DNA of 40,372 nucleotides from Lachnospiraceae bacterium (GTDB lineage Bacteria > Bacillota > Clostridia > Lachnospirales > Lachnospiraceae). The stretch covers positions 1-40,372 of the forward strand of contig JAAWBG010000015.1 in assembly GCA_022792535.1 (NCBI GenBank), written 5' to 3'. The position numbers were made by a program, and so were the translations under genes. A model generated the notes under the pieces. The model saw nothing but the letters and a program-made list of their open reading frames with translations, did not search any database and was not told where the DNA came from. Positions 16,681 through 24,480 of the stretch are shown here, piece by piece. Every line of letters starts with the position of its first letter. Position 1 is the first letter of the stretch.

Positions 16681-17628
16681 ATGGAAGAGAGACAGTCAAA
16701 TCCGGTACTTCAGGTGAAAGATCTCAGCATATCTTTTTCCATGTATGATCAGGGGATGGCCAAGCATGATCTGGAAGTGATACATCAACTTTCTCTTACA
16801 GTTCGAAGAGGAGAGATTTTGGCGGTGGCAGGGTCCAGCGGGTCTGGAAAAAGTCTGCTGGCCCATGGAATTTTAGGGATTCTGCCGAAGAATGCAAAGA
16901 TGGAAGGAGAGATGGCATTCTGCGGACAAAAGCTGGAACCTTCTCTGTTAGAAAATCTGCGGGGAAAGGAGATCGCTTTTATTCCACAGTCTGTAGAATA
17001 CTTGGACCCGTTGATGAAAGTGGGAAAGCAGGTGATCGGAAGGGGAAAGAAAAGCGAAAGGATTCGCCGGCAGGAAAAGATGAAACAAGTTTTTGAGCGG
17101 TATCATCTGGAACCATCTGCGGCAGACCTCTATCCCTATCAGTTATCCGGCGGTATGGCCAGAAGGGTATTGATTGCAGGGGCGGTATTGGATCAGCCGA
17201 AATTGATGATAGCGGACGAACCTACGCCGGGGCTTCAGGAGGAATTGGCCAGAGAGACCATACAGAATTTCCGGGAACTGGCAGAAGCAGGATGCGGGGT
17301 TTTATTGATCACCCACGACATTGATCTTGCTATGGAATTGGCAGACCGGATTGCAGTGTTTTATGGAGGAACTATTTTGGAAATCGCTCCGGTAGAAGAT
17401 TTTTCGGCAGAAGGAGCAAACCTTCGCCATCCATACAGCAGAGCGTTTCTCCAGGCGCTGCCTCAGAATGAATTCTGCCCTATCAAAGGCTCCCAGCCCT
17501 ATGCAGGAAATCTTCCCAAAGGCTGTCTCTTTGCAGACCGCTGTCCCTACCGAAGGGAGGGCTGCCAGGAGGAGATGGAAATGCGCGCTCTGCGGGGCGG
17601 AGAAGTGAGGTGCAGATATGCAGAATAA
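16681..17628 (+). CDS. ABC transporter ATP-binding protein, DppD/NikD type
   Basis: A 315-residue nucleotide-binding subunit. Walker A is GSSGSGKS (about residues 56-63), the Q-loop contains FIPQS, the ABC signature is LSGGMARR (about 156-163), Walker B is LMIADEP, and the H-loop is LLITHDIDLAM. The C-terminus has the oligopeptide transporter extension with CLFADRCPYRREGC, a cysteine-rich motif that in related DppD/OppD proteins binds an iron-sulfur cluster. It powers the two permeases. GGAGGAAAG precedes the ATG. It overlaps the second ATPase gene by 11 bases. Confidence 0.9.
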   Translation: MEERQSNPVLQVKDLSISFSMYDQGMAKHDLEVIHQLSLTVRRGEILAVAGSSGSGKSLLAHGILGILPKNAKMEGEMAFCGQKLEPSLLENLRGKEIAFIPQSVEYLDPLMKVGKQVIGRGKKSERIRRQEKMKQVFERYHLEPSAADLYPYQLSGGMARRVLIAGAVLDQPKLMIADEPTPGLQEELARETIQNFRELAEAGCGVLLITHDIDLAMELADRIAVFYGGTILEIAPVEDFSAEGANLRHPYSRAFLQALPQNEFCPIKGSQPYAGNLPKGCLFADRCPYRREGCQEEMEMRALRGGEVRCRYAE

Positions 17629-18232
17629 TCAAGAAAACGCCTTGGAAGCGCGGGACATAAGCTTTCGTTACGATAAAAAATCTCCATGGATTTTAGAAGG
17701 GTATAATCTTAAATTATCAGTCCGGGAGCGGACCGCCCTGGTAGGTCCTTCCGGCTGTGGAAAAAGTACCCTGTCAAAACTTCTGTCCGGCTATGAAAGG
17801 CCGGAAAAGGGAGAGATCCTGTGGAAAGGAGAGCCTTTGCCTAAAACCGGTTATTGTCCCGTTCAGATGATCGGCCAGCATCCAGAGCAGGCGGTGAATC
17901 CCCGCTGGAAAATGGAAAAGATTCTGCGGGAGTGCTGGGACCCGGAAGAGGAACTGCTGGAAAAAATGGGAATAGAAAAAGAATGGATGAAACGCTGGCC
18001 CATCGAGTTATCCGGCGGGGAATTACAGCGTTTTTGCATTGGGCGGGCGTTAGGGCCCAAGACAGAGTTCTTGATCTGCGATGAGATCAGTACCATGCTG
18101 GACGTAATTACCCAGGCCCAGATCTGGCAGGTACTTTTAGAAGAAGCAGAAAAACGAAAGATGGGAATGCTGGTGATCACCCATAACCGGTCCTTGGCGG
18201 AGCGGGTCTGCAATCGGATTGTGGAGTTTTGA
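17618..18232 (+). CDS. ABC transporter ATP-binding protein, DppF/NikE type (short)
   Basis: A 204-residue nucleotide-binding subunit, the partner of the preceding ATPase. It has Walker A GPSGCGKST (about residues 44-52), signature LSGGELQRF (about 129-137), Walker B FLICDEIS and an H-loop in LVITHNRSL. It lacks the C-terminal extension that makes DppF proteins about 320 residues long, as in short NikE-type subunits, and the ATPase core is complete. The TGA stop lies at the right edge of repeat copy B (TTTTGACACCC), so the gene ends exactly where the element begins; truncation by that insertion is a possibility. Confidence 0.85.
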   Translation: MQNNQENALEARDISFRYDKKSPWILEGYNLKLSVRERTALVGPSGCGKSTLSKLLSGYERPEKGEILWKGEPLPKTGYCPVQMIGQHPEQAVNPRWKMEKILRECWDPEEELLEKMGIEKEWMKRWPIELSGGELQRFCIGRALGPKTEFLICDEISTMLDVITQAQIWQVLLEEAEKRKMGMLVITHNRSLAERVCNRIVEF

Positions 18233-18439
18233 CACCCGAATCCTATAAGAGAACAAAGTGGGCAGGCCCACTTCAACTCCCCTAACCCCTCACTCATGAG
18301 GGGCCTGGACACTTTGCGCGCCGAGCACAATTGCGAAGCAATATTTTACCTCTTGTGCGAGTGCGCATATTATTTTTATCTTATAGGGAAGGTACTTTCA
18401 CGCTTTAACGTGACATGGTCTTTCCTATAAGACAAGAAA
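18229..18439 (-). repeat. Dispersed structured repeat, copy B (about 210 bp)
   Basis: Full-length copy on the minus strand. In its own orientation it begins near TTTCTTGTCTTATAGG and ends at GGATTCGGGTGTCAA. The inner stem of the first hairpin is TCACGT-TAAA-GCGTGA (complement of 18398-18413), which pairs although its bases differ from those in copies A and C. Later hairpins are ATTGC-TTC-GCAAT, CCCCTCA-TGAG-TGAGGGG and AAGTGGGC-CT-GCCCACTT. It fills the gap between the importer operon and tRNA-Arg and may act as terminator for the operon. Confidence 0.88.
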
Positions 18440-18466
18440 GAATCCTGCTCTACAGTGCAATAATTC

Positions 18467-18514
18467 TTTTTTATCTTATAGGAAATCCAAAGGAATTTCC
18501 TATAAGATAAAAAA
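18467..18514. repeat. Short perfect hairpin with the repeat-family core
   Basis: Perfect 20-base arms at 18467-18486 and 18495-18514 contain CTTATAGGAAA, the left-end core of copies A-C, with an eight-base loop. The A-rich arm directly abuts the terminator of tRNA-Arg and, read on the minus strand, supplies its T tract. It looks like a minimal derivative of the repeat family. Confidence 0.7.
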
Positions 18515-18545
18515 CAACCCTGAAAACATCTGTTTTCAGGGTTGT
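18514..18545 (-). terminator. Rho-independent terminator of tRNA-Arg
   Basis: On the minus strand 15-base arms (18545-18531 and 18528-18514) with a two-base loop are followed directly by TTTTTT. It lies just after the 3' end of the tRNA. Confidence 0.85.
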
Positions 18546-18550
18546 AAGTA

Positions 18551-18624
18551 CGTGCGTGAGAAGATTCGAACTCCCGACACCTTGGTCCGTAGCCAAGTGC
18601 TCTATCCAGCTGAGCTACACACAC
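18551..18624 (-). tRNA. tRNA-Arg (anticodon ACG)
   Basis: The 74-base minus-strand sequence folds into a cloverleaf. The acceptor stem GTGTGTG pairs with CACGCAC, the D arm contains GCTCAGCTGGATAGAGC, the anticodon stem-loop is CTTGG-CTACGGA-CCAAG with ACG at positions 34-36, and the T arm contains GTTCGAATC. CCA is not encoded. A promoter with TTGACA lies upstream and a terminator downstream, so it is a single-gene transcript. Confidence 0.95.
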
Positions 18625-18652
18625 ATAAAAGTGTTCCTGTGGAACGAATTAT

Positions 18653-18681
18653 ATCTTACTCTAGTTTTGGCATTTTGTCAA
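18653..18681 (-). promoter_or_regulatory. Promoter of tRNA-Arg
   Basis: On the minus strand TTGACA (18681-18676), 17 bases, and TAAGAT (18658-18653) form a strong promoter about 30 bases before the tRNA. Confidence 0.7.
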
Positions 18682-18702
18682 TAGATTTTTTGAAAAAATC
18701 TA
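18682..18702. repeat. Perfect AT-rich hairpin between divergent promoters
   Basis: TAGATTTTTT and AAAAAATCTA are 10-base arms around a single G. It separates the tRNA promoter from the extended -10 (TGATAGAAT, 18733-18741) of the next plus-strand gene. Confidence 0.45.
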
Positions 18703-18732
18703 ACGAAATATGGTGAAAAAAATATCATAGTG

Positions 18733-18741
18733 TGATAGAAT
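18733..18741 (+). promoter_or_regulatory. Extended -10 upstream of the HAAS-domain gene
   Basis: TGA followed by TAGAAT (18736-18741) gives an extended -10 about 60 bases before the start codon. No clear -35 is seen. Confidence 0.4.
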
Positions 18742-18799
18742 GATAAACAGTTGATAAATACTAAGAGAAAATGTAAAACTGATAAGTAGGAGAATTTTC

Positions 18800-19276
18800 A
18801 TGACAAGACAGGAATTTTTGCGTGAACTGCAGGTTGCAATGCAGGGAGAGATGGATCAGGGGGCAGTAAACGAGAATATAAAGTTTTATGATAATTATAT
18901 TATGGAAGAGTCCAGAAAAGGAAAGAGTGAGGAAGAGGTGATCGCTCAGCTTGGCAGTCCAAGGCTGATTGCTAAGACGCTGATTGATACAGCGGAGAAG
19001 ATAGGGCCGTCTCAGGAACAGTCCTATTCTGGAAGCTATAGACAGACTTCTGGTGCAGATAGAGGATTTCGGGCAGATTATTCCCAGCAGGATGGATGGG
19101 ATGTGCGTTTTGGCGGTCTGAGGTTAAACACTTGGTATGGAAAACTGCTGCTGATCTTGCTTGCAGGGGTACTGATTATAATTGTGGCAAATGTGGTGGC
19201 TTTTCTGCTGCCTATTTTGGTGCCGATTATAGTGATATTATTACTGTATTCTCTGATCTTCGGAGGCAGAAGATAG
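18800..19276 (+). CDS. HAAS/DUF1700-domain membrane protein
   Basis: A 158-residue protein. Residues 1-65 (TRQEFLRELQVAM through EEEVIAQLGSPRLIAKTLI) match the short helical HAAS or DUF1700 pattern, in which a conserved GSP follows a glutamate-rich helix. A polar linker rich in S, Y, R and Q (about 70-105) leads to a long hydrophobic C-terminal stretch from about residue 115 to 153 that could cross the membrane once or twice. Such proteins often accompany PadR-like regulators, but none is seen here. The gene has its own likely promoter and is followed 40-65 bases later by the cyclic-nucleotide-binding-like gene, probably cotranscribed. The specific role is unknown. Confidence 0.7.
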   Translation: MTRQEFLRELQVAMQGEMDQGAVNENIKFYDNYIMEESRKGKSEEEVIAQLGSPRLIAKTLIDTAEKIGPSQEQSYSGSYRQTSGADRGFRADYSQQDGWDVRFGGLRLNTWYGKLLLILLAGVLIIIVANVVAFLLPILVPIIVILLLYSLIFGGRR

Positions 19277-19340
19277 AAAGATTTTGTGACCGGTGTCAAA
19301 GTTTTAAGAGAGAATTGTGATACGAATGCAGGAGGAGCTC

Positions 19341-21617
19341 ATGGAGATAGTAAAAGTAAACAAAGGAAAACATTTTTTGAAAAAGGGAGATAAGCTGAAG
19401 GGAATGTTTGTCATTTTGCAGGGAAGCGTCCGAGCAGTGGCAGAGCAGGATGAATTTGTCATGAATGCCGGCAGCATGGTAGGTATGTTAGAGAGTATTT
19501 CCGGCAGCTATGTGTGTGACTATGTGGCCAATACAGATTGTGTGTTTTACGCTTTTCCTTATCAGACAACAGAAGACTATAAGAAAATATTTGCGGAAGA
19601 AGAAAAGTATGTGTCAGTATTTGCTATGGGAGCCATGCATCAGACTGCCATGCTGTTTCAAAGATATGAGGTTTTTTATCGAAAAGCCCAGAACTATCAT
19701 CAGTTTTTTACAAAATCTTTTCAGAGTTATCAGAATTTTTGCAGTGAATATGAGCTGCCGGAAAAATCTTCTCCTAAGTTAAAAAATTTTGCGTCCCTTC
19801 ATCTGGAAGAGGAAATTGCGCCTTGGGCAAAAGAATATTACGATAGAATGTCTAAACTTTCTCTGAAGGGAATGGATCAGTTGCTGGCCAGAGATCCTGT
19901 AATTGGAATCGGCCAGATCTCCAATGGAGTGGGCTGGATGGAAAAAGCCATGAGGCTGATTGTTCTGCTGAAAAGCTATTTAAAAGAGCAGAGAGAAATG
20001 CTGCTGTCAGCGGATGGAGATAATCTCTTCCGAATGTATTTTGAACTTGCAAAAAGAGCGGCGGTTATGGGAAAAGAGATCGCTCCCATACAGCAGAAAA
20101 TCTCTGAGCTGATGGAATTTGCAAGGGGCAGCGGGCTGTTTTCGGAACAGCTTATGAATGCAGGATTTGCTGAGTATGAAACTTATGATTTTGAGGGGAG
20201 CAAAAAAGGAAAAAGCGGTGATTCTGAGGAAGAAGAGCCTGCAGAACCTTACGAGGAGGGAATTGATTATCTCACCCAGATTCTGGAATATTCCGATTAT
20301 GAGGGAGAGAAGGCAGAAAGTTTCCGCAAATCTTTACAGGAATACAAGAACCTTCCGGATATTCTTGCCACCACAGATGACGTGCGCAGACTGCGGCGAA
20401 AGATCACAGATGATTTTTACAGTATTTATGAGCTGGTATTTTTCCGTTCTCTGGAGGGAGGATATATGCCTACCTCTGTGAAGATGTTCTTGAACTTTGG
20501 ATTTATGGATGAGGAATTGGCAGGAAAAGAGAATACGCGGAGCCTGTTTGAGATTGCAGGCAGAATCAAGCGCTGTAAGGCAGAAAATGTTTTTACTATC
20601 TATGAATGGCTGTTAAGCGTTTACAAGGGAGAGAACGAACCTTCCAGAAATGAATTCGATATGGATTATACTGGTTATCTGAACGAACAGAAGAAGACTG
20701 GAAAGATCACAGCAGATCAGGTGCCTTTGCTGGCCAAAGATAATCGGGAAAAGCTGAAATTTGAATTAGAGAATATGTTTGTGTCGACCAATCGCGCCAC
20801 TTATGGAAAAATATCTACTTTTTGCCCGATTTTGTATAAAGACGATATTATCGGAACGCCGGAGCATATGTTAATCACTGCGCAGAAGGCCAATGAGGCG
20901 CTGGATGAGATCAGGAAAATTGATTTCTCTCTGTTTTTCCGGGAGGTGGGATTCTCAGATCCGGAACATGAGGTCAACATGGAGATGATTCAGAAAGAAG
21001 TGATTCCTCACATTATTCTGATGCCCAACGCAGGAGGCAAAGCTATGATGTGGCAGGAGACGGCAGGGATCAAGAAGGATACCCATGCAAGATTTATCTT
21101 TCCGATTCTGACAGCTATGGATGTGGGCGAGCTGATGGTGGAAGTCTGCGGACGTTTCCGCTGGGAGATGTGCAGAAAGATTCAGGGCGTGCGCTGGAAC
21201 GATATTACAGAGGCTTCCTTGACTTCAGAGTACAACGATTATATTCAGTATTACAGGAAGAACCACGATCTGTCTGCCGATGCAAAGGAGAAGATCAAAA
21301 ACGCCCTTTACAAATCCAAGAACAATTATCGTGAAGTATTTGTCAAAGATTACCAGAGCTGGATCCGCTATGAATCTAAGGGAAGTTTCCGTCTGAATAA
21401 AGTGGCAAGAGATATTATTTTCCGGTACTGTCCTTTTAACAAGACCATAAGGGCGGAGCTAAAAGTAAATCCTATGTATCGTGAGATGTTTGAAAAATAT
21501 GAGATCTTAAAAGACCGGAAAGCTCGTCATATGATTCTGTGGTATGACCGCTATCAGAAAAAGGGCGGGGTGATCACAGAAGATCTTCAGGTAAACAAAG
21601 ATTTTTATGATATGTAA
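19341..21617 (+). CDS. Large protein with N-terminal cyclic-nucleotide-binding-like domain, function unknown
   Basis: A 758-residue soluble protein. The first 110 residues resemble the beta-roll of CRP/FNR sensor domains (KGKHFLKKGDKLKGMFVILQGSVRAV, then AGSMVGMLESI), though the usual phosphate-binding RxS motif is not evident. The rest shows no family I recognise: a helical middle with an acidic linker (about 285-305, SEEEEPAEPYEEG) and a C-terminal part with PHIILMPNAGGKAMMWQETAG, WEMCRKIQGVRW and RYCPFNKTIRAEL, which look like conserved motif blocks. There is no helix-turn-helix or membrane segment. I choose the ATG at 19341, five bases after AGGAGG; GTG 19317 and ATG 19326 are alternatives. 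It is probably cotranscribed with the HAAS protein. Confidence 0.75.
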   Translation: MEIVKVNKGKHFLKKGDKLKGMFVILQGSVRAVAEQDEFVMNAGSMVGMLESISGSYVCDYVANTDCVFYAFPYQTTEDYKKIFAEEEKYVSVFAMGAMHQTAMLFQRYEVFYRKAQNYHQFFTKSFQSYQNFCSEYELPEKSSPKLKNFASLHLEEEIAPWAKEYYDRMSKLSLKGMDQLLARDPVIGIGQISNGVGWMEKAMRLIVLLKSYLKEQREMLLSADGDNLFRMYFELAKRAAVMGKEIAPIQQKISELMEFARGSGLFSEQLMNAGFAEYETYDFEGSKKGKSGDSEEEEPAEPYEEGIDYLTQILEYSDYEGEKAESFRKSLQEYKNLPDILATTDDVRRLRRKITDDFYSIYELVFFRSLEGGYMPTSVKMFLNFGFMDEELAGKENTRSLFEIAGRIKRCKAENVFTIYEWLLSVYKGENEPSRNEFDMDYTGYLNEQKKTGKITADQVPLLAKDNREKLKFELENMFVSTNRATYGKISTFCPILYKDDIIGTPEHMLITAQKANEALDEIRKIDFSLFFREVGFSDPEHEVNMEMIQKEVIPHIILMPNAGGKAMMWQETAGIKKDTHARFIFPILTAMDVGELMVEVCGRFRWEMCRKIQGVRWNDITEASLTSEYNDYIQYYRKNHDLSADAKEKIKNALYKSKNNYREVFVKDYQSWIRYESKGSFRLNKVARDIIFRYCPFNKTIRAELKVNPMYREMFEKYEILKDRKARHMILWYDRYQKKGGVITEDLQVNKDFYDM

Positions 21618-21638
21618 AAAGAAGTAAAAGAGAGATGT

Positions 21639-21688
21639 CTGCCTTGCAGATCATCCAAAGGTTAGAATCTGGATGATCTGCAAGGCAG
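21639..21688. terminator. Hairpin between convergent genes, possible bidirectional terminator
   Basis: CTGCCTTGCAGATCATCC (21639-21656) and its complement at 21671-21688 form perfect 18-base arms around a 14-base loop. The right arm lies inside the last codons of the histidine kinase (LPCRSS). T-rich sequence follows at a short distance on the minus strand; there is no T run on the plus side, so termination is likely but not textbook. Confidence 0.55.
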
Positions 21689-22645
21689 CGTCAGCGTAAA
21701 GCAAAGAGACATCGTTCCTGAGGGATCTGTTTCGTGTTTGAAAGAATCTTTCAGGATCTTTACCGTCAATGTACCGCCCATGTTTTTAGCCAGAGACTGG
21801 GCAATGGGAAGGCCAAGTCCGGTGCCCTGGCGGGTCCGGGCGCGGTCCTGGATATAAAAGCGGTCGAACAAGTGAGGCACATCCTGGGGAGAGAGCTGGG
21901 CTGTGTCATTGGAAAAAAGAACACAGATCTTGTCGGGACTTTCCTGGAGTTCTATATGAAGGAAAGTATCTGCATATCGCCCGGCATTTTGAAACAAATT
22001 AGAAAAGATCCGTTCCAGCCCTTCTGGATCACCCTGTGCCATAACAGGGTGGTCTGGAAGGGTGCTTTTTACCTTTAAGGAATTCTGGTCTAAAAGCTGG
22101 TAATTGGCAAGAAGAGATTCCCGCAGGAGCCGGCAGACGTCCAGAGGCTGAATGGACAGAACATAGTCCGGGGAAGTCAGCCGGGAAAAATCATAGAATT
22201 GAGTGACTAGCTTTTCCATGGCGCGCGCTTTTTTCTCAATGATCTGTAAAGATTCTGACAATTCCTTGTGGGTAAGTTTTATGGATGCTGTCACAGCGGA
22301 AGAATCTTCTGTATTTTCCATAAGCTTCAGATACCCCAGGATAACAGTCAAAGGCGTCCGAAGATCGTGGCTGATATTGGCAATCTGCTGCTGAAATGCT
22401 TTTTCACGTTTTTCAAAATTTTGGCGTTCCTTTCGTACTTCTTCCAATATCTCATTCAGAGTATGCAATAGAGTTTCTAAATGTTTATCCGGAATGGGAA
22501 GAAGGAGAATCTGATTTTGGTCAATCTCTTTTTGAATTTCCTGCAGCTGAAGATTGGCCATCCGAAGGGCCCGCCGGATAGAAAAGTAGTGAAGAGCGAA
22601 GTAGAGCCCTGTCAGTATTGCAGCAGTCAAAAATAAATAGATCAT
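21662..22645 (-). CDS. Sensor histidine kinase, lantibiotic-resistance type
   Basis: A 327-residue kinase with one N-terminal transmembrane segment (residues about 2-20) and almost no extracellular loop, then a coiled coil (about 30-90). The H-box is ISHDLRTPLTVILGYL with the phosphoacceptor His about residue 95. The ATP-binding domain has an N-box (RIFSNLFQNAGRYAD), a less clear G1 region, and G2 GTGLGLPIAQSLA. Kinases of this short form, next to BcrA-type ABC genes, usually sense antimicrobial peptides with help from the transporter. It is last in the order regulator, ATPase, permease, kinase and starts 12 bases after the permease. Confidence 0.88.
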   Translation of the reverse strand: MIYLFLTAAILTGLYFALHYFSIRRALRMANLQLQEIQKEIDQNQILLLPIPDKHLETLLHTLNEILEEVRKERQNFEKREKAFQQQIANISHDLRTPLTVILGYLKLMENTEDSSAVTASIKLTHKELSESLQIIEKKARAMEKLVTQFYDFSRLTSPDYVLSIQPLDVCRLLRESLLANYQLLDQNSLKVKSTLPDHPVMAQGDPEGLERIFSNLFQNAGRYADTFLHIELQESPDKICVLFSNDTAQLSPQDVPHLFDRFYIQDRARTRQGTGLGLPIAQSLAKNMGGTLTVKILKDSFKHETDPSGTMSLCFTLTLPCRSSRF

Positions 22646-22657
22646 AGTATGCTTCCT

Positions 22658-23431
22658 TTAAAGTTCTTTTTTACCCAGAGAAAAAATGCTTACCGTTCCA
22701 AATAAAAGCACGCTGACTCCTCCGCAGATCAGACATTTCATCATGCCTTCCACCGTGTCCCAGACAGTCATGCAATTTTCCATGTTGACATACATTTCAA
22801 CAGAAAAGAAATTTGCAGGCAGCCACAATGCGATGGGCCAGAGAAAATCAATTTTCATGCCCAGATATAATATGATTTTTGGCAGAAACAGCATAATAAC
22901 AAACCAGGTGAGAATGGCAGTGGTGGTTTTATCGAAAAATTCCAGGAAAAATACGCCGAGAATTAGGGCGGAAACTGCGACCAGAGAGACGGCAGGGATT
23001 TCCAGGAAAAGATCTGTTACTGTGACAGGTCCTTTTTGCTCCAGCAAAAGAAAGGCGCTGATCAGGTAGACTGCCAGGGTGGAGATCAGAATAATAAAAG
23101 CGGTGATAAGGCTGGTAGTGCATTTTCCGATAAAAAGGCTGGTGCGGGAGATGCCGAAAGCCACACTGTTTTTGTGGGTTCCGTTTTTATTATTTGATTC
23201 GTATAAAACAGCCACAATGAGAAAAGCAAGGTAGCAGTAGATCATGGGTGAGGAAACCAGGTTGGAAAAAGAAAAGGAGGTGGTACCATAACGAAATCCT
23301 GGGGTATACCTCTGGAATAAGTACAAAATCATATGGTAGAGGAGAACCAGCCCAGCCAGCAGCCCGGCAGTGATATAGACTATTTTGCTGTGGAATGCGC
23401 GATAACATTCACTTTTGATATAATTTAACAT
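22658..23431 (-). CDS. ABC-2 type transporter permease
   Basis: A 257-residue membrane protein with about six hydrophobic segments, typical of the ABC-2 permeases that pair with BcrA-like ATPases. It opens MLNYIKSECYRAFHSKIVYITAGLLAGLVLLYHM, the standard amphipathic start and first helix, and later has ESNNKNGTHKNSVAFGISRTSLFIGK, matching the cytoplasmic loop of this family that contacts the ATPase. It probably exports or expels an antimicrobial peptide. The gene overlaps the ATPase gene by seven bases and precedes the kinase. Confidence 0.85.
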   Translation of the reverse strand: MLNYIKSECYRAFHSKIVYITAGLLAGLVLLYHMILYLFQRYTPGFRYGTTSFSFSNLVSSPMIYCYLAFLIVAVLYESNNKNGTHKNSVAFGISRTSLFIGKCTTSLITAFIILISTLAVYLISAFLLLEQKGPVTVTDLFLEIPAVSLVAVSALILGVFFLEFFDKTTTAILTWFVIMLFLPKIILYLGMKIDFLWPIALWLPANFFSVEMYVNMENCMTVWDTVEGMMKCLICGGVSVLLFGTVSIFSLGKKEL

Positions 23432-24351
23432 GTTTTTTCTCCTCCTTGTTTCAGATTCATATAATATTCTTCTAATGTTGCCCGGCGTTCCTCTAATTTG
23501 GCGAGGACAAGTTTATGATCGGCAGCCAGTTGGCTGTAATGCTTCGAATCTCTTTTTGGATTGGAAATTTGAATGGTCTGGTCTGGCAGTACCTTGTAGC
23601 AATCTTCCGGGTAATGCTTTTCCAGTAAGGCAGTGTAGGTTTCCAGATCGGAGACCATAATATTCAGATAATCCGTACATTGTTCCTGTAGCTTTTCTGC
23701 TGATATCTCTTCTAACAGACGTCCATGGCTGAGAAATCCGAAGGTGTCTGCGGTCTGCTGCAGCTCTGTCAAAATATGGCTGGAAAGCAGAATGGTGATA
23801 TGCTTTTCTTCATTCAGCTGATGGAAAAGATTGCGCAGTTCCAGGATACCGCTGGGGTCTAGGCCATTGATGGGTTCATCCAAAATCAGAATCTTGGGAT
23901 CTCCGATCATAGCGATGGCCAGTCCCAGACGCTGTTTTTGTCCAAGAGAAAGATTTTTGCATTTACTGTTCTTTTTCTCCCAGATTCCAGTGAGTTTTAA
24001 CGTTTCTTCTACCTTTGTTTTTCCTGGAATCCCTCTTTGAATGCGGCAGTATTCCAGCATCTGCGATACTGTAAGATCCGGGAAGAACCCAGGGCTTTCA
24101 ATCATGGTTCCAATCTGCCTGCGGCTGTGTTCTAACTCTTTTGGATGGTGTTTATCAAACAGAGAAATTTCGCCTGAGGTGGCAAAAACATGACCTGCCA
24201 GCAATTTTAAAAGAGTAGATTTGCCTGCGCCATTGTCGCCGATCAGTCCGTAAATGCTTCCTCTTTCCACATGAAGACTTACTTGATTCAGCGCAAGGAC
24301 AGAGCCGTAGGATTTTGTCACATTTCTTGTCTCGATCACATATTCTTTCAT
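23425..24351 (-). CDS. ABC transporter ATP-binding protein, BcrA/lantibiotic-immunity type
   Basis: A 308-residue nucleotide-binding subunit. Walker A is GDNGAGKST (about residues 37-45), the signature is LSLGQKQRLG (about 136-145), Walker B is ILILDEP and the H-loop is ILLSSHILTELQ. The LSLGQ variant signature and the C-terminal 90-residue extension are typical of BcrA, NisF and SpaF-like proteins that remove bacitracin or lantibiotics. A 129-base gap separates it from the response regulator and holds a promoter with three TCT boxes, so the regulator probably activates this and the next two genes. Confidence 0.9.
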   Translation of the reverse strand: MKEYVIETRNVTKSYGSVLALNQVSLHVERGSIYGLIGDNGAGKSTLLKLLAGHVFATSGEISLFDKHHPKELEHSRRQIGTMIESPGFFPDLTVSQMLEYCRIQRGIPGKTKVEETLKLTGIWEKKNSKCKNLSLGQKQRLGLAIAMIGDPKILILDEPINGLDPSGILELRNLFHQLNEEKHITILLSSHILTELQQTADTFGFLSHGRLLEEISAEKLQEQCTDYLNIMVSDLETYTALLEKHYPEDCYKVLPDQTIQISNPKRDSKHYSQLAADHKLVLAKLEERRATLEEYYMNLKQGGEKTC

Positions 24352-24380
24352 TCTTAATCGCTCCGTTTCTGAGATTATCG

Positions 24381-24418
24381 TATCAGCAAAAAGTGATGAA
24401 GTATTTCTTTTGCTGATA
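24381..24418 (-). repeat. Leader hairpin upstream of the ABC ATPase
   Basis: TATCAGCAAAA (24381-24391) and TTTTGCTGATA (24408-24418) are perfect 11-base arms with a 16-base loop, in the untranslated leader just after the -10 (24424-24429). It may act in the RNA or as a DNA site. Confidence 0.45.
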
Positions 24419-24423
24419 AACCT

Positions 24424-24479
24424 ATCATAATCTTTCCTTTTTAATTAGTCATAAAGAACTTTTAAAGAAGTCATAAAGA
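24424..24479 (-). promoter_or_regulatory. Regulator-activated promoter with three TCT-N8 boxes
   Basis: On the minus strand TCTTTA occurs three times at exactly 11-base intervals (complements of 24474-24479, 24463-24468 and 24452-24457), giving TCT-N8-TCT-N8-TCT. The outer two are part of the direct repeat TCTTTATGACT. A -10 TATGAT lies at 24429-24424 and the would-be -35 (ATGACT) is poor, as expected of an activator-dependent promoter. The pattern equals the known box of lantibiotic regulators such as NisR. Confidence 0.7.
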
Positions 24480-24480
24480 T

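Noticed and set aside
18376..18624. An 82-codon minus-strand open frame starting MCVAQLDRALGYG
   Set aside because: It is the translation of tRNA-Arg and the terminator and repeat behind it; such frames recur on tRNA genes.
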